Assembly (NCBI RefSeq): GCF_000169335.1
Contig: NZ_AAXW01000001.1
Location: 1 to 64,000, forward strand
Length of the DNA: 64,000 nt
Reading direction: 5' to 3'
DNA from: Crocosphaera chwakensis CCY0110
GTDB lineage: Bacteria; Cyanobacteriota; Cyanobacteriia; Cyanobacteriales; Microcystaceae
The notes under the pieces: generated by a model
What the model was told of the DNA's origin: nothing
The model's database searches: none
What the model saw: only the letters and a program-made list of their open reading frames with translations
Position numbers and translations under genes: made by a program
Shown: in pieces, positions 44,101-52,057 of the stretch
Position numbering within the stretch: the stretch's first letter is position 1
Layout: each line of letters opens with the position of its first letter

Positions 44101-45462
44101 TCTGAGGAAGAAAGGTAAGACATTACTGAATTCCCATTTATTTTTTGGTTCTAAAATATTGATAATATATTGATAAGTAATGGCGTGATGCAAAGCACAC
44201 AAAGGTCTAGCTATTGCCCAAGCTTCCAGTAACCGTTCTTTAGATTCATATTCAAGCCACTGAGAGAGATAGCTGTTTCGTATCCGTGGAATAGAATAAT
44301 AATGATTCCAAAAAGTTTTAAATTGGTTAAGACAAAATTTGCTGCTGGAAATAAAAAACAATTCAAACAAATCAAAAAAAGGATGAGAAATACAACTATC
44401 TGTCCAATCAAAAAAAATATAATTACCTTTATTAAAAGCAACATTATTTAAGTGTAAATCTCCGTGAACCAAGGTTGATGGAATGTTGTAGCTATCTAGT
44501 TGTAAGCATAAGTTTTTCAAAACAGGAACTAAATTGTGGAGTTGTGTAATCTCTTGTGCTGATAATTGAGTTAATGTAGCTGCGTTTTCTATTAAAGGTT
44601 CAATTTGAGTTTCTAAACATTGTAAACGCCGATCTAAACAACCCATTGCTAAAAGGCGATCGCAATATTTTACAGACTGAATTTGTATTTTTGCCAATAA
44701 ACCATAAATATTTTGTTTGATTTTTAAAGATACTTGATTACCGATTGGTTGACCAAAATCTTCTAATAGTAACCAATGCTGTTCAGGATTAATACTAATT
44801 ACTTTAGGGATATAATTAGGAAAAAAAGTAGCTAATTCTTTAGTAATAATTGGTTCATGGCAAAAAAGGGGTAACGTAGAAGCTTGTTTAAAATATAAAA
44901 ATCCTACAGTAGTTGGTACTTTTAAAATACAAGAAAGACACCAACTTTTTACACATTCAATAGGAGCAATTTGTTCATACCCCAATCTACTCAATTCTTT
45001 CTTAATCCAATTAGACACCTGAGCATACCAACCCAGTTGCGCCCAAGGTGGACGAAGTTCAGGAATTTTTCCTGTTTGTCTTTCCATTAAATAGGTTTGA
45101 ATTAGAGATTTATGTTCTAAATTAGGAAACGAAATCCTATTTAAAGTTATGCGATCGCACCACATTCCATTATTCATGTTTTCAGGAAAAGTATCCAATT
45201 CTAAAACATAGACCCCTTCCATTACTTTTTCTGTTTGATTCCTATGAAAATAAGCATAATGTAAAATATTAACAGTAATGCCAAATTTTTGCTCAATGGC
45301 TTGATTAATTACAGTTACGTTATCTGGCCGTATTCCTTGATTAATCTTAATCTGCGGTAAGCAATAGTCTTGATTTCTATGGGATTTTACCCAAATCATT
45401 GCTTGAGTGGGATGTAACAATAAAAGATAAAAATGACATTGCCAAACTTTGAAAAATTTCAT
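44077..45462 (-). CDS. Fusion of a Nudix-like N-domain with an aminoglycoside-phosphotransferase-like kinase domain
   Basis: A 461-residue protein. Residues about 1-140 look like a Nudix-fold domain (HFYLLLLHPTQAMIWV; EGVYVLELDT), but I do not see the Nudix box, so hydrolase activity is doubtful. Residues about 190-440 resemble the APH/choline-kinase fold: FLYFKQAST (ATP-lysine region), then catalytic VHGDLHLNNVAF (HxDxxxxN) near 330 and FFDWTDSCISHPFFDL with the metal-binding Asp. The substrate is unknown; the APH fold phosphorylates many small molecules besides antibiotics. No partner operon; convergent with the ABC ATPase and divergent from a lipoprotein gene. Confidence 0.75.
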   Translation of the reverse strand: MKFFKVWQCHFYLLLLHPTQAMIWVKSHRNQDYCLPQIKINQGIRPDNVTVINQAIEQKFGITVNILHYAYFHRNQTEKVMEGVYVLELDTFPENMNNGMWCDRITLNRISFPNLEHKSLIQTYLMERQTGKIPELRPPWAQLGWYAQVSNWIKKELSRLGYEQIAPIECVKSWCLSCILKVPTTVGFLYFKQASTLPLFCHEPIITKELATFFPNYIPKVISINPEQHWLLLEDFGQPIGNQVSLKIKQNIYGLLAKIQIQSVKYCDRLLAMGCLDRRLQCLETQIEPLIENAATLTQLSAQEITQLHNLVPVLKNLCLQLDSYNIPSTLVHGDLHLNNVAFNKGNYIFFDWTDSCISHPFFDLFELFFISSSKFCLNQFKTFWNHYYSIPRIRNSYLSQWLEYESKERLLEAWAIARPLCALHHAITYQYIINILEPKNKWEFSNVLPFFLRKIIQSAS

Positions 45463-45553
45463 AAAAATACACTTAGTCCTAACACTGTTTAGGTACAGTT
45501 TTAAAAGTCAGGTTAATATTGTAGAGTAATCAACTGATAAATTTTTTTTGGTC

Positions 45554-46693
45554 ATGATCAAAAAAGTTCCATTAATCCTATTGCTGAGCTATGTAGCTCT
45601 TACGTCAGGAGGGTGTAGCCTTTTTCAAAGCGGTCAAGACTCCTCAGAAGAACCCCCTGTAGCTGAGTCTCCTGAATCCCCTGAAACTCCTGAAGAAAAC
45701 CCAGACGAAGTCTTTGAAGACCCTGAGTCCACTCCTTCTCCTCCTCAAGTCTCCGCCAGCCAAGGCTTGCTACCATCCACACCCCCTAGTGAACGGAGGA
45801 AAAACATTCAAACCGGTCGGGATAACCCCTTTGCTGTTATCCCTATTAAACCCGTGGTTCGGCAAACAACTAGCTCAAATGGCTCTAATCAAAATGGCTT
45901 CGCTCAGAATGGGGTGGCCGCAAATGGCGTTGCTCCACCAGAACAACTGTGTACATTAGAGCAAAGACCAGTCGCTACTGTAGCCCAAGCCCCAGGGAGT
46001 GCAACTCCTGTCTCCGATGTTGGTCCGGCACCCCTCCTTGCTCCTGTTTTACCCATTCCTAACGAAGCAAGAGGGGTTGAGGTATCAGGAGTTATGCAAC
46101 TTAGTGGAACTCCTGTGGCTATTGTTAAAGCCCCGAATGAAAACGTTGCTCGTCAAGTAAGAGTGGGGGGAACTCTATCCAATGGACAGGTTAGAGTTAA
46201 AGCTATTAATGTCAGCAGTCAAAGACCTTATGTGATTTTAGAACAGTATGGATTAGAAATTCCCCGTGGCCTTGGAGAACCCCCAGAAGAACCGATAGAT
46301 CCACCAACTCCATCAACTCCTTCTGCACCTTCTATCGCTCCACCCGACCCCGCCAATCCTGATGGTTTTGGAATTGTTAACAATTTGATGTTACAACAAG
46401 TTGAGTTAGCAGGAGAAGATACATCGAATCCCTTAGTGAATGGCACATTATGTAATAATGGCAATGAAACCCTGAAAGTTTCCACTCTAACCTTACAAAT
46501 TGCAGAAAAAGGAACTAACAAAGTTATTAACAGTATGAAAGTTGAACTAGCTGCAACTTATACCTTAACCCCCGGCATTCAAGCTGAATTTGATGGTCGT
46601 GTAGGAGCAGACGATAACAGTCAAAAGTCAGAACTGGGTCTTCGAGGTCGTAACAAAGAAGACGTAACAATCACCTTAACTGATTGGTCTTAA
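45554..46693 (+). CDS. Proline-rich lipoprotein, function unknown
   Basis: The signal sequence MIKKVPLILLLSYVALTSGG ends in a lipobox (LTSGGC), so the mature protein is probably anchored by a lipid on the cysteine. Residues about 25-130 are low-complexity, rich in Pro, Glu, Ser and Asn. A folded part begins near 175 (EARGVEVSGVMQLSGTPVAI, VGGTLSNGQVRVKAI) and a beta-rich C-terminal part begins after a second Pro-rich linker, near 275. An in-frame TTG lies six bases upstream of the chosen ATG. I do not recognise the family. The next small gene follows 26 bases later and may be in the same operon. Confidence 0.75.
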   Translation: MIKKVPLILLLSYVALTSGGCSLFQSGQDSSEEPPVAESPESPETPEENPDEVFEDPESTPSPPQVSASQGLLPSTPPSERRKNIQTGRDNPFAVIPIKPVVRQTTSSNGSNQNGFAQNGVAANGVAPPEQLCTLEQRPVATVAQAPGSATPVSDVGPAPLLAPVLPIPNEARGVEVSGVMQLSGTPVAIVKAPNENVARQVRVGGTLSNGQVRVKAINVSSQRPYVILEQYGLEIPRGLGEPPEEPIDPPTPSTPSAPSIAPPDPANPDGFGIVNNLMLQQVELAGEDTSNPLVNGTLCNNGNETLKVSTLTLQIAEKGTNKVINSMKVELAATYTLTPGIQAEFDGRVGADDNSQKSELGLRGRNKEDVTITLTDWS

Positions 46694-46719
46694 ACAATTA
46701 GTTTAAATATGTACAAACA

Positions 46720-47001
46720 GTGAAACACACAACAGAAAAAATTACTTATCCTCATTTATCATTGGCAGTTTATCGAGAATTAGCTGCCCATTTACGTCAA
46801 ATTGAAGAGGTTACGATTGAGTTAATTCCTCAACAGTCTCAACACTTTAGCTATGATCAAAGTCAAATTGATCACTTAGAAATGGGTTATCCTGTTAATT
46901 TTCCTCCCTTAGAAAAACAGCGACTCGCAGACATTCTGAATTATTATGCTGAAGTTCACGGCCCTTACACCAGAGAAGTTAGAGAATATCTCCCTTCCTA
47001 A
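46720..47001 (+). CDS. Small conserved hypothetical protein (93 aa)
   Basis: Begins with GTG (MKHTTEKITYPHLSLAVYRE) and continues LAAHLRQIEEVTIELIPQQS, ending YTREVREYLPS. It appears helical and soluble with no catalytic motif. It follows the lipoprotein gene by 26 bases, so coexpression is likely. Unknown function; the even codon use and the family-like layout support a real gene. Confidence 0.65.
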   Translation: MKHTTEKITYPHLSLAVYRELAAHLRQIEEVTIELIPQQSQHFSYDQSQIDHLEMGYPVNFPPLEKQRLADILNYYAEVHGPYTREVREYLPS

Positions 47002-47322
47002 TTAAATTTCGTTTTTAACTCCTCACCCTTTTTTTGTTTTCTTCCTAGGAAAAATTTAATCAGAATCCAATTATTAACAATTAATAATTATTGAGCAAAT
47101 AGGAAAGAAGTACAAGGCAATGGAGTTACTTACTTTGTCTACTTTTAAATTTGATACAACTTATAAATATTAGAAGCTGCCATAATTAGAAATGAATTAA
47201 TTTTTATTTATTACTTGTTTATCATAAAGTTAAAAAAATTTTTTATTTTATGCTAAGGAAAAATATCAGAAAGAATGGCGTACTAGATTTAATCTTGTTC
47301 ATGGTTCAAAAAAAGAACTGAT
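47002..47322. other. Intergenic region upstream of pyk
   Basis: 320 AT-rich bases with no gene. The pyk promoter should lie here; no clear boxes or operators are seen. Confidence 0.35.
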
Positions 47323-48750
47323 ATGAAACCCTTAATTTTTCGCACTAAAATTGTTGCTACGATTGGGCCAGCTTGTTATTCTCCTGATGTGCTGCATCAA
47401 ATGATGCTGGCTGGCATGAATGTTGCTCGCTTAAACTTTTCCCACGGGAACTATGATAATCATAGCCAAATGATTAAGTTATTGCGTCAACTTTCCCAAG
47501 AATTAGACCTACCTTTAACCATTTTACAAGACTTACAAGGGCCAAAAATTCGGGTAGGAGAAATACCTGACAATGGTCTAACTTTGACAGAAGGATCTTC
47601 TGTAACTATTGTTCCTTTAGAGCAATGGGAAAATCAAGAAAATACCATTGGTATTGATTATCCCTATGTCGCCAAAGAAGCACAACCCGGTACACAAGTG
47701 TTACTCGATGATGGGATATTAGAATTAACCGTTGAAGCCATCAAGGGTGATGGAGTAAGTTGTAAAGTGGTCGAAGGTGGCATTCTTAAAAGTCATAAAG
47801 GGGTTAACTTTCCCTCTCTTAACTTACAACTGCCTTCGATGACGGAAAAAGATAAAAAAGACCTAGAATTTGGCATTTCTCAAGGGGTCGACCTTATTTC
47901 TTTAAGTTTTGTTCGTCAAGCAGCCGATATTAAAGCCCTTAAATCCTTTTTAGCTGCTAGAAATGCTGATATTCCAGTATTAGCAAAAATCGAAAAACCC
48001 CAAGCCATTGAACATTTAGAAGAAATTGTCGACGAATGTAATGCCATTATGGTAGCTCGTGGGGACTTAGGCGTAGAAATGCGCCCTGAGAAAGTCCCCT
48101 TGTTGCAAAAACAGATTATTCGGATGTGTAATCAAAAAGGTATTCCCGTGATTACAGCTACCCAAATGTTAGATAGTATGATTCGTAATCCGCGTCCAAC
48201 TCGTGCAGAAGCCAGCGATGTAGCCAATGCTATTATTGATGGAACCGATGCAGTAATGCTCTCAGGAGAATCAGCCGTTGGAGACTTTCCAGTGCAAGCA
48301 GTTACGATGTTAGCTAGTATTGCCCGCGATGTTGAGCCAGAAATCTCTTTTACCAATTATCCTCCACGACATCGGGATAAAGCTCACGCCTTAGCTGAAG
48401 CATTGAATGCTATTGATAAAGTGCTTGATCTCCACTGTATTGTAGCCTTTACTGAAACAGGTTACTCAGCCAAATTAGCTGCAGCAGAACGTCCCCAAGT
48501 ACCCGTTTTGGCTTTAACCCCTAACTTTGAGGTTTATCACCGTCTCAACTTAGTTTGGGGAGTGCGTCCTGTTTTGTTTAAGTACGATGGGTTAACCTTA
48601 GAACAACTACTTGAACAAATGGAATCAGTTCTATTAGAGAGAAATTTCGTCAGCAAAGGCAATCAAGTTCTAGTTTTAGGTGGTTTACCGTTAAGAAAGA
48701 CTAGAACCACTAGCTTTCTCAATATTCATACCATTGGAAAGGACAATTAA
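47323..48750 (+). CDS. pyk: Pyruvate kinase
   Basis: Makes pyruvate and ATP from phosphoenolpyruvate. The 475-residue protein has RTKIVATIGPAC, MNVARLNFSHG, DLQGPKIRVGE, the active-site lysine in VLAKIEKPQA, MVARGDLGVEM, and TATQMLDSMIRNPRPTRAE. The C-terminal regulatory domain ends LGGLPLRKTRTTSFLNIHTI; there is no extra PEP-utiliser domain, so it is the short pyk2-like form rather than the long type. Its last four bases overlap the end of the convergent thioredoxin gene. Confidence 0.96.
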   Translation: MKPLIFRTKIVATIGPACYSPDVLHQMMLAGMNVARLNFSHGNYDNHSQMIKLLRQLSQELDLPLTILQDLQGPKIRVGEIPDNGLTLTEGSSVTIVPLEQWENQENTIGIDYPYVAKEAQPGTQVLLDDGILELTVEAIKGDGVSCKVVEGGILKSHKGVNFPSLNLQLPSMTEKDKKDLEFGISQGVDLISLSFVRQAADIKALKSFLAARNADIPVLAKIEKPQAIEHLEEIVDECNAIMVARGDLGVEMRPEKVPLLQKQIIRMCNQKGIPVITATQMLDSMIRNPRPTRAEASDVANAIIDGTDAVMLSGESAVGDFPVQAVTMLASIARDVEPEISFTNYPPRHRDKAHALAEALNAIDKVLDLHCIVAFTETGYSAKLAAAERPQVPVLALTPNFEVYHRLNLVWGVRPVLFKYDGLTLEQLLEQMESVLLERNFVSKGNQVLVLGGLPLRKTRTTSFLNIHTIGKDN

Positions 48751-49064
48751 ACTAAAAGATTGAGATGCTGCATTAATTGAGATGCTTGCATAGCTCCTTC
48801 AATCCTTTCTACTGGTTGTCCTTGTTTGAATAGAACTAAAGTAGGTAAAGATTGAATGCCATATTTGGAGGCAATTCCTGGATACTTATCGGTATCAATT
48901 TTAACAACTTGCACGCGGTTTCTCATTTGGGTTCCAACTTGTTCTAAAATTGGGCTCATCATTTGGCAAGGACCGCACCAAGTTGCGTAAAAATCCACCA
49001 AAACAGGAACTGTTGAGGCTGATAACATTTCTTCAAAACTGGAAAATTGTTTTTTGATTGTCAT
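48747..49064 (-). CDS. Thioredoxin
   Basis: A 105-residue thioredoxin. The redox motif is WCGPCQM in VLVDFYATWCGPCQMMSPIL, and the cis-proline region is IQSLPTLVLFKQGQ. The start MTIKKQFSSFEEML is the likely one; an in-frame ATG 27 bases upstream would add MLTESLSTI. The pattern is near the y-type (TrxQ-like) thioredoxins of cyanobacteria, but the subtype is not certain. It converges on pyk with a four-base overlap. Confidence 0.92.
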   Translation of the reverse strand: MTIKKQFSSFEEMLSASTVPVLVDFYATWCGPCQMMSPILEQVGTQMRNRVQVVKIDTDKYPGIASKYGIQSLPTLVLFKQGQPVERIEGAMQASQLMQHLNLLV

Positions 49065-49591
49065 AATAGTTGAGAGAGATTCAGTTAACAATAAGAAAAT
49101 CTATACCAAAAGGAATAGATTGGTGGCTTTTTTAAGCCATAAGATAATACTCTCTTATCAGAGGTTCTATCTTGCACATATCATTGATTAATGTTAGTAT
49201 TCTCAATGTCATCAAAGATACTAAAAATAAAACCACAAAGCTGTCAAGATTTCTTAATTTCTTAATATAACCTTTAATATTGCTAAGCAAGAGAATGAAC
49301 AACAAATATTCATATCAGTCACCTTATCTCAATCAACCTGATAAATAATACTTAACAATTAATAATTAATCCCTATTAAAACTAGAGAATTTAACCATTC
49401 AAAGGTAGAGATTCTTAGCCTATTGAGACAAAATAGTTTAACTATGGTAAAGTAACCATGATCTCTTGAGGTGATTATGTTAGTATCATAACCAAAAGAA
49501 TCATTCTTTAATGACTTATTTTTCTTATTGTCTTTGATTTAGCTAAGGTTAAATCAGTCAACTCAAGTAAAAACAAACAGAGAAACAGCTT
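49065..49591. other. Divergent spacer between thioredoxin gene and ggpS
   Basis: About 530 AT-rich bases. Salt-regulated transcription of ggpS is expected from what is known in Synechocystis, where a small upstream gene ggpR modulates it; I find no convincing ggpR-like frame here. No clear promoter was assigned. Confidence 0.4.
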
Positions 49592-51103
49592 ATGAAATCT
49601 TCCCTTGTTATTTTGTATCACCGTGAACCTTATGACGAAGTAGTAGAAAATGGACAAGTAAGATATCTGCCAAAGAAAAGTCCTAATGGTATTGTTCCAA
49701 CGTTAAAGAGCTTTTTTGCTGATGATAATAACGAAGGAACTTGGATTGCCTGGAAACAAGTTTCAGAAGAGCAGAAACAGCAATTTAATAAGAACGTTAA
49801 TGTAGAAGATGATGGCAATTATCGGGTTTCCCGTATACCTTTAACTGCTGAACAAGTGAGGGATTTTTATTACGTTACTTCAAAAGAAGCATTCTGGCCG
49901 ATTTTACACTCATTTCCTTATCACTTTACCAGTGAGTCATCCAATTGGGATAACTTCGTGAAAATTAACCGACTTTTCGCTGAAGCAGCTTGCGAAGAAG
50001 CGGCCGATGATGCCTTAATTTGGGTTCACGATTATAACCTTTGGCTTGCACCCCAATTCATTCGGGAGAAAAAGCCTGATGCAAGAATTGCTTTCTTCCA
50101 TCATACTCCTTTCCCTTCGGTAGATGTGTTCAATATCTTACCTTGGCGAGAAGCAATTGTAGATAGTTTGTTATGTTGTGATGTGGTTGGCTTCCACATT
50201 CCTCGTTACTCAGAAAACTTCGTTAATGTTGCCCGTAGTTTGCGGCCTATTGATATTGTAGAAACCACAAAAGTAACAGGACATATGACGCCTGTGGGTA
50301 TTGCTTTAGCTGAACCAGAAGTTAACACCAAGTTAAGATACAAAAACCAAATCGTCAAAGTAGATGCTTTTCCTGTAGGAACTAGTCCCCAAAACATTTT
50401 AGATGTGCTACACACCCCAGAAGCAGACGCCAAAGTCGCAGAAATCAGAAAGACGATTGAGGGTCGTAAACTGATTATTGCCGCCGGTCGGGTGGATTAT
50501 GTGAAAGGGAATAAGGAAAAATTGGAAGCATTTGAGCGTTTATTAGAACGTCGCCCAGAAATACACGGTAAAGTTAACTTTGTCATGACTTGTGTGCAAG
50601 CAGCCACAGGAATGCAAGTGTATCAAGAAGCCCAACGAGAAATTGAATATTTAGTGGGTAAAATTAACGGACGTTTTGCTGAATTTGACTGGCTTCCCGT
50701 TCGTCTATTTACTCAACCCATTCCTTTACTGGATTTATTCTGTTACTACAAAGCGGCCGATATTTGCTGGACAACTCCTTTACGAGATGGCTTAAATTTA
50801 GTGGCCAAAGAATATATTGTTGCCCATGAAGGAAAAGACGGAGTATTAGTCTTATCTGAGTTTGTTGGGGCAGCGATTGAACTTCCTCAAGCGATTTTAA
50901 CTAATCCTTACTCCGTTAAATTAATGGATGAAGCGATCGATAAAGCTTTAGATATGTCTCCTGAAGAACAACAGGAAAAAATGGCGAAAATGTACGAAAC
51001 GGTGACTAAGTATGATGTTAAATACTGGTCTGACCGTCTCTTAGACTACTTTGCTAATATGACCCGTGAATTTGTCGATGAAAAAGAACCCGCATTAAAC
51101 TAA
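49592..51103 (+). CDS. ggpS: Glucosylglycerol-phosphate synthase
   Basis: Joins ADP-glucose and glycerol 3-phosphate to make the osmolyte precursor glucosylglycerol-phosphate. The 503-residue protein is a GT20 fold: IWVHDYNLWLAPQFIRE, FFHHTPFPSVDVFNILPW, the nucleotide-sugar motif AAGRVDYVKGNKEKLEAFER, and LRDGLNLVAKEYIVAHEG. The length and start MKSSLVILYHREPYDEV fit GgpS (about 499 aa) and not a bifunctional trehalose synthase. It is the key enzyme of moderate salt tolerance, so it suggests a marine or brackish habitat. The phosphatase StpA is not adjacent. A strong terminator follows. Confidence 0.92.
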   Translation: MKSSLVILYHREPYDEVVENGQVRYLPKKSPNGIVPTLKSFFADDNNEGTWIAWKQVSEEQKQQFNKNVNVEDDGNYRVSRIPLTAEQVRDFYYVTSKEAFWPILHSFPYHFTSESSNWDNFVKINRLFAEAACEEAADDALIWVHDYNLWLAPQFIREKKPDARIAFFHHTPFPSVDVFNILPWREAIVDSLLCCDVVGFHIPRYSENFVNVARSLRPIDIVETTKVTGHMTPVGIALAEPEVNTKLRYKNQIVKVDAFPVGTSPQNILDVLHTPEADAKVAEIRKTIEGRKLIIAAGRVDYVKGNKEKLEAFERLLERRPEIHGKVNFVMTCVQAATGMQVYQEAQREIEYLVGKINGRFAEFDWLPVRLFTQPIPLLDLFCYYKAADICWTTPLRDGLNLVAKEYIVAHEGKDGVLVLSEFVGAAIELPQAILTNPYSVKLMDEAIDKALDMSPEEQQEKMAKMYETVTKYDVKYWSDRLLDYFANMTREFVDEKEPALN

Positions 51104-51140
51104 AAAGTTTGCTCCCTGATGAACCTCAGTAAGTTTAGTT

Positions 51141-51168
51141 TCCCTACATTGATCTGTGGGGATTTTTT
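51141..51168 (+). terminator. Terminator of ggpS
   Basis: TCCCTACA pairs with TGTGGGGA (eight pairs, one G-U; loop TTGATC), followed by TTTTTT. Confidence 0.8.
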
Positions 51169-51212
51169 CTTATAATAAACAAATAAGAATCTTTTTAATC
51201 AATTTATAAATT

Positions 51213-51380
51213 ATGGTATTGTCCTTAGAAAATAATCAAAAAAAATTAAAAGAAACAATCAATCAACAGGATAAAAAAAACGACTCAAACCAAGAACCTA
51301 TTTTATGTCCTCATTGTAAACGCACAGCCAGTAATGGTATTAAATGTAAAGGCATTTGTGTAGCTGATGATGATTATTGA
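51213..51380 (+). CDS. Small zinc-ribbon-like protein (55 aa)
   Basis: Starts MVLSLENNQKKLKETINQQD, a charged helix, and ends with CPHCKR...CKGICVADDDY, a C-x2-C/C-x3-C pair spaced 12 residues apart, which could bind zinc. It lies between two terminators, so it is a separate transcript. I do not recognise a named family. Two closely matched cysteine pairs and a tidy terminator downstream support a real gene. Function unknown. Confidence 0.55.
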   Translation: MVLSLENNQKKLKETINQQDKKNDSNQEPILCPHCKRTASNGIKCKGICVADDDY

Positions 51381-51463
51381 TCATTTATTTATTTCAAAAT
51401 ACAGATTTGTCCACGATGATGATGCAATCTAATTATTAATTAAGTGTTATTTGTCTGAGTTTC

Positions 51464-51487
51464 GGTGCGTTTTTGACGCGCCTTTTT
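51464..51487 (+). terminator. Strong terminator before hicB
   Basis: GGTGCGT pairs with ACGCGCC (one G-U; loop TTTTG), followed by TTTTT. It ends the small zinc-ribbon transcript and isolates the toxin-antitoxin pair. Confidence 0.75.
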
Positions 51488-51539
51488 ATTTATTAAAAAA
51501 ACGTTTATAATAAGATTAGTTTAAACTTAATTTAGACAA

Positions 51540-51779
51540 ATGGATAACACAAGTAAGCATATTTATAATTACATTGTCCTCCTCGAACAAGAAGCAGAGG
51601 GAGGTTATCATGCTTTTTGTCCTACTTTAAAAGGGTGTCATTCCCAAGGAGATACCTTTGAAGAAGCGATTGAGAATATTAAAGAAGCGATTGAATTGTA
51701 TCTGGAAAGTTTAAGGGAAGATAATCAACCGATTCCTCAAGATAATTTAATCGTTAAACCGTTAAGTGTTTTAGCATGA
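51540..51779 (+). CDS. hicB: HicB family antitoxin
   Basis: A 79-residue protein of the short HicB type. YNYIVLLEQEAEGGYHAFCP and LKGCHSQGDTFEEAIENIKE make the degenerate RNase H-like fold; no C-terminal DNA-binding domain is visible. It overlaps the toxin gene by four bases (ATGA), so the pair is translationally coupled. The antitoxin comes first, the reverse of the E. coli order but common in cyanobacteria. Confidence 0.9.
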   Translation: MDNTSKHIYNYIVLLEQEAEGGYHAFCPTLKGCHSQGDTFEEAIENIKEAIELYLESLREDNQPIPQDNLIVKPLSVLA

Positions 51780-52006
51780 GCAACTTTCCCAGTATTAAAG
51801 CCAAAGACTTTATCAAAGTAATCGAAAAATTAGGATTTTATTTAGATCGTCAAAAGGGAAGTCATCAGATTTATAAAAATAGTCAAGGACAAAGAGTTGT
51901 TGTTCCCATTCATTCAGGAAAAGACATCAAACAAGGTACACTAATGGGAATGATTCAAGATATTGGACTTGATAAGGAAAGTTTTTTTGAGTTGTTGAGA
52001 AAATAA
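51776..52006 (+). CDS. hicA: HicA family toxin
   Basis: A 76-residue double-stranded-RNA-binding-like protein that cuts mRNA when free of HicB. KAKDFIKVIEKLGF starts the fold, the catalytic histidine lies in RQKGSHQIYK, and PIHSGKDIKQGTLMGMIQDI completes it. The start codon overlaps the hicB stop. A weak hairpin with a T-run lies just beyond, near 52022-52056, and probably ends the transcript. Confidence 0.92.
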   Translation: MSNFPSIKAKDFIKVIEKLGFYLDRQKGSHQIYKNSQGQRVVVPIHSGKDIKQGTLMGMIQDIGLDKESFFELLRK

Positions 52007-52057
52007 GATCAGATCATATAGAGTGCATTAACGAAGTTTACAAAAACGCACCTTTTT

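Larger units (their letters stand above)
51104..51539. other. Region between ggpS and hicB
   Basis: It holds the ggpS terminator (51141-51168), a 55-codon gene (51213-51380) and its terminator (51464-51487). Remaining bases are AT-rich spacer. Confidence 0.5.

Noticed and set aside
49440..49591. Search for a ggpR-like small gene before ggpS
   Set aside because: All ATG frames in this stretch stop within a few codons.
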